Part shown: positions 1 through 6,486 of the stretch, one piece after another
Numbering within the stretch: the first letter of the stretch is position 1
How the letters are laid out: every line of letters begins with the position of its first letter
Assembly: GCA_030649435.1 (NCBI GenBank)
Contig: JAUSKE010000010.1
Coordinates: forward strand, 1 to 8,802
Source of the DNA: Deltaproteobacteria bacterium
GTDB taxonomy: Bacteria > UBA10199 > JACPAL01 > JACOUP01
Length of the DNA stretch: 8,802 nucleotides
Direction of reading: 5' to 3'
Notes under the pieces: model-generated
What the model was told of the DNA's origin: nothing
Database searches by the model: none
The model's input: the letters and a program-made list of their open reading frames with translations, nothing else
Position numbers and translations under genes: made by a program

Positions 1-1823
1 AAACAGCCGGGGCATCGGTGCTAACGACGCTCGACCAGGTTGAAACTTCTTTTGTCGCTCCTTCTGTAGCCGATAATTCCGCCCAGACCATTGTGATCCA
101 ACTTCAAGTGACTGACCTTGATCAGCCTCCGTTGATTAGTGAACCGATCTCTGTGACGATTCATATTACGCCCATTTCGACAACGGTGAATACAAGACCG
201 ACCGCTTGCATTAATGATCGCTCCATCGCGGGGGTAGAGGTCGACGAAACCGGATCAGAACCGCCCTATGTAAGAACAGAAGTTATTTTAGAGGGTTCTT
301 GCTCTGATGATGGGGATAGCGATGTGGTTCAGCCACTGACCTATCTCTGGACCAATAATGAACCTGATCTGGAGCTTCAAACGGGTGATCGTAGCGCGAC
401 TTATCGTTTCTTGGCCCCCGATGTTTCTTCTGCCGATCTCGAAGGACGTAGGACGGTGGAGGTTCGGCTCACGGTCAATGATGGACAGGCAGAAAATGCC
501 GAGTCAGTAGCAGCGATAGCCACGGTCAATGTTCGTTTTGTCAATCGAATCCCGACGATCTCGTTAGGGCCTGATAGGGAGGATGTTAACGAGGGGGATG
601 ATGTCCAGGTTCGTGCGGAGGTCAGTGACCCCGATGGCCAGCCTGTTACTGTGACCTGGCGGCAGGTTCTTCCACCAGGGCCTTCCGTTACTTTCACGCA
701 GGATGAAGAGGTGGACGGACGACTCCTTCACTTTACGGCGAATCAGGTGGCCTCAGATACTTCAGTGGTGTTTGAAGCAACGGCGAGTGATGGGACGCGG
801 AGCTCAACAGATAGCATTGAAATTACAATCCACAATCTTCCTGGCCCTACGGCGCCACTGTTGCAGGGTCCAAGCGACGGCTCAGTTTTTGCCCCAACAA
901 GACTCTTTTTAAGGTGGGACGGTTCCTCAGGGGGGACCGGCTCCGTGAGTTACACGGTTCTCTTTGGCACTGAAGATCCCCCACTGGCTGAAGCGCCTGG
1001 CTGCCAAAATCTGACGACCGATCTTCATTGCGTCATTGGTAGTTTGGCTCCTAATACCACCTATCATTGGCAGGTTAGGGCCCGCGACTCATTTGGGAAT
1101 GCGACGCTGAGTTCTAGCTCCAGTATCAATACGGACAATTCCCTTGTCGCTTGGTGGCTTTTTGCCGATGGCCCCAACTCCTCAATCGTCGTTGATTCAA
1201 GCGGTGGTGGGCACATCGGTACGTTGAATAACATTGACCCAATGACAGGTTGGGTGGGAACTCCGGGCGTCTTCGATTGGACCCTCGATTTCGGTGGGCT
1301 CAACAGCTTTGTTCTCGTTCCGGGAAGTCCTGCCTTTTCCATAGGCGGTGGAGATTTTACTGTGAGTGCTCGAATTAATCCCAGGGTACTCGATGGGGAT
1401 CACAGGGTTCTTCTGGCAAACCAAACAGTCAATAACTTCCAATTGGCTATTGATAATGGGGGAGCTTCTGCGGGGAGATTGAATTTTAACGGAGGTGGCG
1501 CACCTTTTGTGCAATCAGACCCGCTGGCGTGGGACCTGACGAGGGGGCGTTGGTATGATGTCACACTCACAAGGGGGAGTGGATTAGTCACCTTCTATCG
1601 AGACATTGTGGCTGCCGGCTCAGGTCGGGTGGATGCCGCTGTAGGGGATACCACTGATTTGAATATAGGTTACCGTGCTTCAACCGGGAATCACCCTTTT
1701 GAGGGATTGATAGACGAGATAGCGATCTACAACAAATCTCTTTCCCCCGCGGAGCTTCAGAATAATTATTGTTCCATTCAAGCTTTGGCAGCCATCGATC
1801 CCCTTCCACCGGCTTGCGAATAA
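1..1823 (+). CDS. C-terminal part of a large secreted Ig/PKD-Fn3-LamG multidomain protein (5' end outside window)
   Basis: The frame is open to the left window edge (codons from base 3), so the gene starts upstream and the GTG at 18 is only an internal codon. Numbering from that GTG, residues about 55-175 form a PKD/REJ-like beta domain (GSCSDDGDSD, then YLWT, then VRLTVNDG). Residues 176-273 form a second one (NEGDDVQVRAEVSDPDG, VTWRQ, FEATASDGT). Residues 278-372 resemble fibronectin III (TYHWQVRARDSFGN). Residues 377-585 are a LamG/concanavalin A-like domain, from LVAWWLFADG to the typical closing motif FEGLIDEIAIYNKSLSPAEL. Scattered cysteines (64, 95, 329, 338, 585, 600) could form disulfides outside the cytoplasm. 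I see no membrane anchor or sorting signal at the C-terminus, which ends in LPPACE. Such domains usually serve adhesion or glycan binding at the cell surface; the ligand cannot be told. No operon link to mnmG is evident: 46 bases separate them and no strong terminator is visible. Confidence 0.85.
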   Translation, partial: TAGASVLTTLDQVETSFVAPSVADNSAQTIVIQLQVTDLDQPPLISEPISVTIHITPISTTVNTRPTACINDRSIAGVEVDETGSEPPYVRTEVILEGSCSDDGDSDVVQPLTYLWTNNEPDLELQTGDRSATYRFLAPDVSSADLEGRRTVEVRLTVNDGQAENAESVAAIATVNVRFVNRIPTISLGPDREDVNEGDDVQVRAEVSDPDGQPVTVTWRQVLPPGPSVTFTQDEEVDGRLLHFTANQVASDTSVVFEATASDGTRSSTDSIEITIHNLPGPTAPLLQGPSDGSVFAPTRLFLRWDGSSGGTGSVSYTVLFGTEDPPLAEAPGCQNLTTDLHCVIGSLAPNTTYHWQVRARDSFGNATLSSSSSINTDNSLVAWWLFADGPNSSIVVDSSGGGHIGTLNNIDPMTGWVGTPGVFDWTLDFGGLNSFVLVPGSPAFSIGGGDFTVSARINPRVLDGDHRVLLANQTVNNFQLAIDNGGASAGRLNFNGGGAPFVQSDPLAWDLTRGRWYDVTLTRGSGLVTFYRDIVAAGSGRVDAAVGDTTDLNIGYRASTGNHPFEGLIDEIAIYNKSLSPAELQNNYCSIQALAAIDPLPPACE

Positions 1824-1869
1824 CATCTCCCCTTGCCGATTCTAGAGTTTTGGTCTAGGCATTCCCCCA

Positions 1870-3771
1870 ATGCCATCGGTGAGGTCTTACGATACCATCA
1901 TTATTGGTGCTGGTCATGCCGGGTGCGAAGCGGCACTGGCGGCTGCTCGCATGGGGCACCCTACCCTACTCCTCACTTCAAATTTTGATAATATTGCCCA
2001 GATGTCCTGCAACCCAGCGGTAGGTGGGCTTGGCAAGGGGCATCTTGTCCGTGAGATCGACGCCCTTGGCGGCGAAATGGGGAAGAATGCGGACGAGACC
2101 GGCATTCAATTCCGAAGACTCAACGCGAGCAAAGGACCCGCGGTTCGTGGAACCCGCTGCCAGTCAGATATGTTGGCGTATAAACTGCGGATGAGACAGG
2201 TTTTGGAGGATCAGCCCAATCTAGATATTAAACAGTTGATGGTCGATGAGCTGGTTGTCCGGGAAGATAAGATTGTTGGGGTCAAAAGCCAGATTGGAGA
2301 GTTCTTTGCGGCGAAGGCGGTTATTATTACCACTGGAACATTTCTTAAAGGGTTGATCCATATCGGCTTTGTGAACTACCCCGCTGGTAGAGCCGGTGAT
2401 ATCGCGGCTGAGCGGTTATCGGACAGTTTTTTGAGACTCGGTTTCGAGGTCGGGCGACTGAAGACTGGAACCTGCCCCCGGCTGGATGCCAGAACAATCG
2501 ATTTTAAAAAACTTGAACCGCAGTATGGGGATGAACCGATCCCACGATTCTCTTTTTCAGAGACTGAAACCAAAATGAAGCAGGTCCCCTGTTACATCAC
2601 TCATACCAATGAGAAAACCCATCAGATTATACAAGGCGCCCTAGATCGCTCTCCGCTCTACACCGGCCGGATTACCTCCACGGGACCTCGTTACTGCCCC
2701 TCCATTGAGGATAAAGTTGTTAAATTTGCCGATCGGTCACGGCACCAGATTTTCTTAGAACCAGAAGGACTCTCAACCCGTGAGTGGTACCCCAACGGCC
2801 TATCGACCTCTCTCCCGCTCGATGTTCAGATGGAGATGCTTCACTCCATAGTGGGTTTGGAAGAAGTCGAGGTAATGAAGCCTGGCTATGCGATCGAATA
2901 TGATTATGTTCCGCCAACACAGGTCAGTCCTACATTTGAGACGAAGATGGTTGAAGGCCTCTACCTTGCCGGTCAAATTAATGGGACCACAGGGTATGAA
3001 GAGGCGGCGGCACAAGGATTGATGGCTGGAATCAATGCCGCTCTAAAAATCGAGGGGCGCCCTCCCCTTTTATTGGAGCGCTCTCAGGCCTACATCGGGG
3101 TCATGGTCGATGATCTTGTGACAAAGGGGGTTGAGGTGGAGGGTCGTGCCGAACCTTATCGGATGTTTACTTCGAGGGCTGAATATCGCCTCCTCTTGCG
3201 GGAGGATAATGCGGACCTCCGCCTGCGGGAGATGGGCTACCGGCTTGGGCTCGTTTCAGCTGAGGAGTATCGATCCTTCTCTGAAAAACGTTCCCTTTTG
3301 GAGAGAGGCATGACTTTTTTGGAAATGACACAGCTCTCTCCCACCGAATCGGTCAACAACAGTCTTGTTGCGGTCGGGTCTGCCCCACTTCGTAAGGGGC
3401 AGAGTTTGGCAGAACTCCTTTCTCGACCGGAAATCAATTTTGCAAAGTTGATCAAGATTGCTCAAGGGGAGAAGGATCATTCAACCCTCTCGAATCTACC
3501 GGAACCGGTGGCCGAGCAGATTGAAATCCAGATCAAATATAAGGGGTATATTGCACGGCAAGAAACAGAAATAGCCCGTTTTGGTAAGATGGAATCGATT
3601 CGGATCTCCCAAGGTTTTTGCTACGAACAGGTTTCTGGCCTCTCCCACGAAATTATAGAAAAACTTAATAAAATCAAACCTTTAACAATAGGTCAGGCCT
3701 CAAGGGTCTCGGGGATAACCCCGACTGCCCTATCGCTCCTGATGGTGGCCCTCAAAAAGAAAGCGGCCTGA
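1870..3771 (+). CDS. mnmG: MnmG (GidA), FAD-dependent tRNA uridine-34 5-carboxymethylaminomethyl modification enzyme
   Basis: Together with MnmE (not in this window) MnmG installs the carboxymethylaminomethyl group at C5 of the wobble uridine (U34) of certain tRNAs, using FAD, NADH and methylene-tetrahydrofolate in the cytoplasm. The 633 residues match the usual length of about 620-630. Visible marks are the dinucleotide-binding GAGHAG at 13-18; the SCNPAVGGLGKG block with C47; PAGRAGD at 171-177; GRLKTGTCPR at 195-204; PRYCPSIEDK with C276; and the second FAD segment LYLAGQINGTTGYEEAAAQG at 364-383. C47 and C276 match the two functional cysteines of the E. coli enzyme. The C-terminal helical domain ends with IGQASRVSGITP, typical of the family and used for MnmE and tRNA contacts. 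The ATG start gives the standard N-terminus, but no Shine-Dalgarno precedes it. rsmG follows after 8 bases, so the two are probably co-transcribed. Confidence 0.98.
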   Translation: MPSVRSYDTIIIGAGHAGCEAALAAARMGHPTLLLTSNFDNIAQMSCNPAVGGLGKGHLVREIDALGGEMGKNADETGIQFRRLNASKGPAVRGTRCQSDMLAYKLRMRQVLEDQPNLDIKQLMVDELVVREDKIVGVKSQIGEFFAAKAVIITTGTFLKGLIHIGFVNYPAGRAGDIAAERLSDSFLRLGFEVGRLKTGTCPRLDARTIDFKKLEPQYGDEPIPRFSFSETETKMKQVPCYITHTNEKTHQIIQGALDRSPLYTGRITSTGPRYCPSIEDKVVKFADRSRHQIFLEPEGLSTREWYPNGLSTSLPLDVQMEMLHSIVGLEEVEVMKPGYAIEYDYVPPTQVSPTFETKMVEGLYLAGQINGTTGYEEAAAQGLMAGINAALKIEGRPPLLLERSQAYIGVMVDDLVTKGVEVEGRAEPYRMFTSRAEYRLLLREDNADLRLREMGYRLGLVSAEEYRSFSEKRSLLERGMTFLEMTQLSPTESVNNSLVAVGSAPLRKGQSLAELLSRPEINFAKLIKIAQGEKDHSTLSNLPEPVAEQIEIQIKYKGYIARQETEIARFGKMESIRISQGFCYEQVSGLSHEIIEKLNKIKPLTIGQASRVSGITPTALSLLMVALKKKAA

Positions 3772-3779
3772 AGATCATC

Positions 3780-4427
3780 TTGTTTTCGCCAGAGCAAAAA
3801 CTCAAACTATTGGAGGGGGCCAAAAAGCTCGGCCTTTCATTTGATGAACGGTTTGTTCCAAAGCTTTCTTCCCTCGTTGAGAACCTGCTGGAGTGGAACC
3901 ATCAAATCAATTTGACGGCGATCACCGAGATCGATGAGGTCATTGAAAAACATCTAATCGATTCCCTGGCGCTCCTCCCCTACCTCTTGCCAGGCTCGCT
4001 GATGGATGTTGGTTCTGGAGCTGGCTTTCCAGGTCTGCCCCTCGCGATCGTTCAGCCAGAAAGAGAGTTCATCCTTGTTGAGGCGACCAAGAAAAAGGTC
4101 AACTTTATCTCTGAAATGATAACAAGGCTGGAATTGAATAACTGTCGGTCGATTTGGTCTCATCTCCCGGATAAAAAAATAACCACTAAGGTAGACCAGA
4201 TTGTTTCACGTGGAACATTCAAGGTGGCAGATTTTTTAAAGGCGGCCCTTCCCTCTCTCGCCCCTCGGGGCCAGCTTATTCTGATGAAGGGAAAGATTCC
4301 TGAATCAGAACTGATCTTGGCAATCGATCTTATCAAGAAGTATCGGCTAGTTGAAACCAGGTTGATTTATCAACTCCCCTACTCTAAGGCCGATCGATCG
4401 CTCTTTGTCTGGAAGAAACCAGTTTGA
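3780..4427 (+). CDS. rsmG: RsmG (GidB), 16S rRNA m7G527 methyltransferase
   Basis: RsmG uses S-adenosylmethionine to methylate N7 of G527 (E. coli numbering) in the 530 loop of 16S rRNA. The 215-residue product has the family signature LLEWNHQINLTAI at 36-48, then HLIDSLALLP at 58-67, the SAM-binding motif DVGSGAGFPGLPLA at 76-89, and LVEATKKKVNFI at 99-110. The motif normally read as S-R-A reads VSRGTF at 142-147 here, so the conserved small residue after Arg is Gly instead of Ala. The same bases form a parS-like site (4202-4217). I accept the TTG start at 3780 because it puts the W-N motif at residues 39-40, the usual distance from the start, and because no ATG or GTG lies between the mnmG stop and this point. 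The upstream GAAG is only a weak ribosome-binding site. Coupling to mnmG translation is likely, given the 8-base gap. Confidence 0.96.
   Translation: MFSPEQKLKLLEGAKKLGLSFDERFVPKLSSLVENLLEWNHQINLTAITEIDEVIEKHLIDSLALLPYLLPGSLMDVGSGAGFPGLPLAIVQPEREFILVEATKKKVNFISEMITRLELNNCRSIWSHLPDKKITTKVDQIVSRGTFKVADFLKAALPSLAPRGQLILMKGKIPESELILAIDLIKKYRLVETRLIYQLPYSKADRSLFVWKKPV
4202..4217. promoter_or_regulatory. parS: Second parS-like ParB-binding site, inside rsmG
   Basis: The 16 bases TGTTTCACGTGGAACA match the general parS consensus TGTTNCACGTGNAACA. They form an inverted repeat with a single non-symmetric pair, because the left half has TTC where the right half has GGA. The centre CACGTG is intact. 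The site lies about 220 bases upstream of the intergenic parS and about 430 bases upstream of parA. It is in frame with rsmG codons for V-S-R-G-T. Multiple parS sites near parAB are normal on bacterial chromosomes. The match could be accidental, but a second hit to a 14-base motif within 250 bases of the first makes that unlikely. Confidence 0.8.
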
Positions 4428-4431
4428 AGCG

Positions 4432-4453
4432 AATTGTTCCACGTGGAACAATT
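4432..4453. promoter_or_regulatory. parS: parS centromere-like site, perfect 22-bp palindrome
   Basis: The left arm AATTGTTCCAC is followed directly by its exact reverse complement, giving a 22-bp perfect palindrome whose core is TGTTCCACGTGGAACA (4435-4450). This core fits the chromosomal parS consensus and is the form GTTCCACGTGGAAC used by proteobacteria such as myxobacteria and pseudomonads. It starts 4 bases after the rsmG stop and sits about 190 bases upstream of parA, beside the genes for the proteins that act on it. ParB dimers would load here, bind CTP and slide onto flanking DNA. Because it lies just upstream of the candidate parA promoter, ParB spreading could also repress parAB transcription; that is inference. 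Confidence 0.93.
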
Positions 4454-4456
4454 TTC

Positions 4457-4490
4457 TTGATTTGATCATACATATATATTAATGTAGCGT
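4457..4490 (+). promoter_or_regulatory. Candidate promoter region for parAB
   Basis: This is the most AT-rich stretch of the window and lies just after parS. Two overlapping sigma70-type readings are possible, each with a 17-base spacer: TTGATT (4457) with TAATGT (4480), and TTGATC (4462) with TAGCGT (4485). The second resembles the better element before the atp genes (TTGACA, 17 bases, TAGCTT). An imperfect 18-base palindrome with arms TACAT and ATGTA (4469-4486) overlaps the spacer and could be an operator. Another -10-like TAGAAT lies at 4506. None has a full consensus, so the exact start of transcription is uncertain. Confidence 0.35.
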
Positions 4491-4520
4491 CAAATTAAGA
4501 TGTTATAGAATACAAGCTAT

Positions 4521-4628
4521 CTGGAGTTCTCAAACCAGGCCCAAAGGGCCGACGAGGGGGAGGCTCCATCTGGCTTGGCCAGTGGAGGGGGCGACGACCG
4601 AAGGGAGTACCCATGGTACGCGAGCCCC
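4521..4628 (+). ncRNA. Structured parA leader, candidate cis-regulatory RNA of unknown class
   Basis: About 100 GC-rich bases between the AT-rich promoter region and parA fold into consecutive hairpins. Hairpin 1 is GGCCC (4538-4542), loop AAA, GGGCC (4546-4550). Hairpin 2 is CTCCA plus CTGGC (4564-4574, one bulged T), loop TTG, then GCCAG plus TGGAG (4578-4587), giving ten base pairs. Hairpin 3 is GTACC (4607-4611), loop CAT, GGTAC (4615-4619), enclosed by GGGGC (4588-4592) pairing with GCCCC (4624-4628). The enclosing stem leaves a large purine-rich internal loop GACGACCGAAGGGA opposite GCGA. Purine-rich segments beginning GACGA precede both hairpin 2 and hairpin 3. I do not recognise a known riboswitch. 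No U-tract follows, so this is not an intrinsic terminator. It could instead be a dispersed genomic repeat. Confidence 0.45.
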
Positions 4629-4641
4629 TTATTAATGCTAA

Positions 4642-5433
4642 ATGGCTAAAATTATTGCGCTTTGTAACCAGAAGGGTGGGGTGGGGAAGACGACAACGGC
4701 GATCAACCTTGCCGCCTCCCTCTCCGTGAGTGAAAAAAAGACCCTCCTTGTTGATTGTGATCCACAGGCGAATACGACATCCGGCCTCGGAATCGATAAA
4801 AGTACAATAAATACAAATATTTATAACTTAATTCTCGGGGATGGAGACCCTTCTCAAGCGGTTATCAAGACAGGGTTGAGCTATCTGGACCTAATTCCTT
4901 CCACCAACAATCTCGTTGGGGCTGAGGTGGAGTTGGTTGGTTTGGATGAAAGAGAATTTAAATTGAAGAAGGCTCTTTCTTCTCTTTCTGCCAACTACGA
5001 ATATATCTTGATTGATTCTCCTCCGTCACTCGGGTTGTTGACCTTGAACGGACTTGTTGCGGCGGAGTCGGTTCTGATCCCGGTTCAGTGTGAGTATTAT
5101 GCACTTGAGGGTTTGAGTGAGCTTTTAAAAACGATTGATCTTGTTCGAAGCTCTTTAAATCCAACCTTATCGGTTGCCGGGATTTTGCTCACCATGTTTG
5201 ATGCCCGTAATAACTTGGCTCGGCAGGTTGAGGAAGAGTTGAGAAAACATTTTAAAGAAACCGTTTTTCAGACAGTGATCCCGAGGAATGTCCGTCTTTC
5301 AGAGGCTCCGTCTCATGGAAAGCCGGTCCTGCTCTACGATGTGAAGTCCCGTGGGGCCCAAAGTTATCTGGAATTGACCAAAGAATTTTTGGAACGGATG
5401 GAACGTGTCGGAAAAGAAGTAGTGAACTTGTAA
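4642..5433 (+). CDS. parA: ParA (Soj), chromosome-partitioning ATPase
   Basis: ParA is the Walker-type ATPase that binds nucleoid DNA as an ATP dimer and is released by ParB, driving segregation of the origin region. The 263-residue protein begins directly with the deviant Walker A motif KGGVGKTT at 11-18 (signature lysine K11). It continues with LLVDCDPQAN at 35-44, the Walker B-like YILIDSPPSLG at 121-131, and the conserved RNVRLSEAPSHGKPVLLYD at 215-233, a region used for DNA binding in Soj proteins. There is no N-terminal helix-turn-helix extension, so it is the short chromosomal type, not the long plasmid type that autoregulates. The start is fixed: an in-frame TAA lies directly before the ATG (4639-4641). 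No Shine-Dalgarno sequence is present in the 15 bases upstream, which is unusual given the strong one before parB. parB follows after 14 bases. Confidence 0.98.
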   Translation: MAKIIALCNQKGGVGKTTTAINLAASLSVSEKKTLLVDCDPQANTTSGLGIDKSTINTNIYNLILGDGDPSQAVIKTGLSYLDLIPSTNNLVGAEVELVGLDEREFKLKKALSSLSANYEYILIDSPPSLGLLTLNGLVAAESVLIPVQCEYYALEGLSELLKTIDLVRSSLNPTLSVAGILLTMFDARNNLARQVEEELRKHFKETVFQTVIPRNVRLSEAPSHGKPVLLYDVKSRGAQSYLELTKEFLERMERVGKEVVNL

Positions 5434-5447
5434 CTGTGAGGTAAACA

Positions 5448-6386
5448 ATGGAACAACAAAAAAATATTTCACCGAGAGGGTTGGGGCGAGGGTTGGCCTC
5501 TCTCATTCGTCCCGTTTCTTCGGTGGCAGCGACCGTTCAAACAGAAGTGGTCAATTCACCAGGAGAAGGGGAGGGGGCTAAAGAGGGAAGTGGCTACCGA
5601 TGGTTGGCGATCGATCAGATTCAGGCCAATCACCAGCAACCTCGCAAGCGATTTGCTGAAGCGGCGATTGCCGAGTTGACTGCCTCCATTCGTGAGAAAG
5701 GGATTCTCTCTCCGCTGATTGTTCGTCGCAGTGGGAATTCATTTGAGTTGATCGCCGGTGAACGTCGTTGGCGTGCCGCCAAGAGCGCCGGGCTCACCAG
5801 GGTTCCTGTTGTGGTGCGGGAAAGTTCGGAAGGGGAGTCGCTCGAATTAGCCCTGATCGAAAATATTCAGCGGGAAGATCTGAACCCTCTAGAAGAGGCG
5901 GCTGCTTATCAGGCCTTGATCGACCGGTTTTCTTACACACAGGAACAGGTGGCCCAGAAGGTTGGTAAGGACCGAGCCTCTGTGGCCAATGCCTTGCGTC
6001 TTTTGAAATTGCCCGAAAAGGTGAGGGAGGCCCTCTGGTTGGGCCGGGTAACGATGGGGCATGCCCGCGCCCTTTTGGGGGTGGCGGAGGTGGAACGCCA
6101 ACTTTATTATTGTGACAAAATTGTCGGTGAAGGGTGGTCGGTCCGAGAGCTTGAGCGGGTGCTTTCCGCAGGGCGGCCGTTGAAGGCTCGACTAGTCAAT
6201 CGTCGTGACAAGATGCTCCCGCCAGCCCTCCAGTCGGTTTTGGCGGAGATGCGTCGGTTTTTGGGAACCCAGGTTCGTCTTGTCCCTTCCGGCAAGGGGG
6301 GCAAGATTCTTATTGAATATTATGGTCCAGATGATCTAAACCGATTGTATCATTTAATGACTAAAAGCAACTATGGTACATTATGA
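5448..6386 (+). CDS. parB: ParB (Spo0J), parS-binding CTPase
   Basis: ParB binds parS, uses CTP to close into a sliding clamp, spreads on nearby DNA and stimulates ParA. The 312-residue protein has the N-terminal GLGRGLASLI (11-20), the segment that contacts ParA. A low-complexity Gly/Glu/Ser linker covers about 24-49. The ParB/CTP-binding domain runs from about 52, with QQPRKRF at 63-69, GERRWRAAKSAG at 104-115 and ENIQREDLNPLEEA at 138-151. A helix-turn-helix follows (YTQEQVAQKVGKDRASVANA, 163-182), then the HARALLG segment at 205-211. The C-terminal dimerisation domain is about 255-305 and ends normally. A Shine-Dalgarno TGAGGT (5437-5442) sits 5 bases before the ATG. The two candidate target sites lie in and just after rsmG. 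Confidence 0.98.
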   Translation: MEQQKNISPRGLGRGLASLIRPVSSVAATVQTEVVNSPGEGEGAKEGSGYRWLAIDQIQANHQQPRKRFAEAAIAELTASIREKGILSPLIVRRSGNSFELIAGERRWRAAKSAGLTRVPVVVRESSEGESLELALIENIQREDLNPLEEAAAYQALIDRFSYTQEQVAQKVGKDRASVANALRLLKLPEKVREALWLGRVTMGHARALLGVAEVERQLYYCDKIVGEGWSVRELERVLSAGRPLKARLVNRRDKMLPPALQSVLAEMRRFLGTQVRLVPSGKGGKILIEYYGPDDLNRLYHLMTKSNYGTL

Positions 6387-6399
6387 TGGATTAACCATA

Positions 6400-6451
6400 A
6401 GTATTTCTAACTTTTGACGAGCACTGAAGTACTCTCAAAAGTTGAAATACT
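6400..6451. repeat. Long bulged inverted repeat between parB and the bactofilin gene
   Basis: The left arm AGTATTTC-T-AACTTTTGA (6400-6417) pairs with TCAAAAGTT-GAAATACT (6435-6451), giving 17 base pairs with one bulged T at 6408. The loop itself extends the stem through GAG/CTC and ACT/AGT with a mismatch, so almost all 52 bases can pair. The stem is AT-rich and no T-tract follows it directly, so it does not look like a standard intrinsic terminator. A weaker 6-bp repeat, TATGGT (6372-6377) with ACCATA (6394-6399), ends exactly where this one begins and includes the parB stop. In RNA it could stabilise the parAB transcript end or be cut by RNase III; in DNA it could be a protein site. Confidence 0.7.
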
Positions 6452-6454
6452 AAT

Positions 6455-6471
6455 AGCCCACTGGGCTTTTT
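6455..6471 (+). terminator. Short intrinsic-terminator-like hairpin after parB
   Basis: AGCCC (6455-6459), loop ACT, GGGCT (6463-6467) is followed by a run of five T that begins at the last stem base. It sits 69-85 bases after the parB stop and about 16 bases before the bactofilin start. The stem is only five base pairs, so termination may be partial and could attenuate read-through from parAB into the bactofilin gene. Together with the long hairpin just upstream it marks a probable transcript boundary. Confidence 0.45.
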
Positions 6472-6486
6472 AAAAGAGGGGGAACT

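Noticed and set aside
401..697. Minus-strand open frames opposite the surface-protein gene and opposite mnmG, parB and the bactofilin gene
   Set aside because: They lie opposite strongly supported genes, have low-complexity Ser/Pro/Arg-rich translations with no recognisable family, and lack ribosome-binding sites. They are shadows of plus-strand coding bias.
1842..1858. CTAGA/TCTAG hairpin between the surface-protein gene and mnmG as a terminator
   Set aside because: The stem is only five AT-rich base pairs with a 7-base loop and no T-run follows, so termination is not supported.
4454..4520. Replication origin in the AT-rich stretch before parA
   Set aside because: I see no DnaA box (TTATCCACA or close variants) in or near it. 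The AT-rich bases are better explained by a promoter.
4535..4630. Possible tRNA, hammerhead ribozyme or intron fragment in the parA leader
   Set aside because: There is no T-loop GTTCGAATC-like motif or CCA-type acceptor for a tRNA. CCGACGA resembles the hammerhead CUGANGA box but has C where U is required, and the intervening bases do not form stem II. No group I or group II core is recognisable.
5524..5597. Possible frameshift or insertion in ParB at the Gly/Glu/Ser-rich segment (residues about 26-50)
   Set aside because: The segment is in frame and lies between the N-terminal ParA-contacting motif and the CTP-binding domain, where ParB proteins normally have a variable flexible linker.
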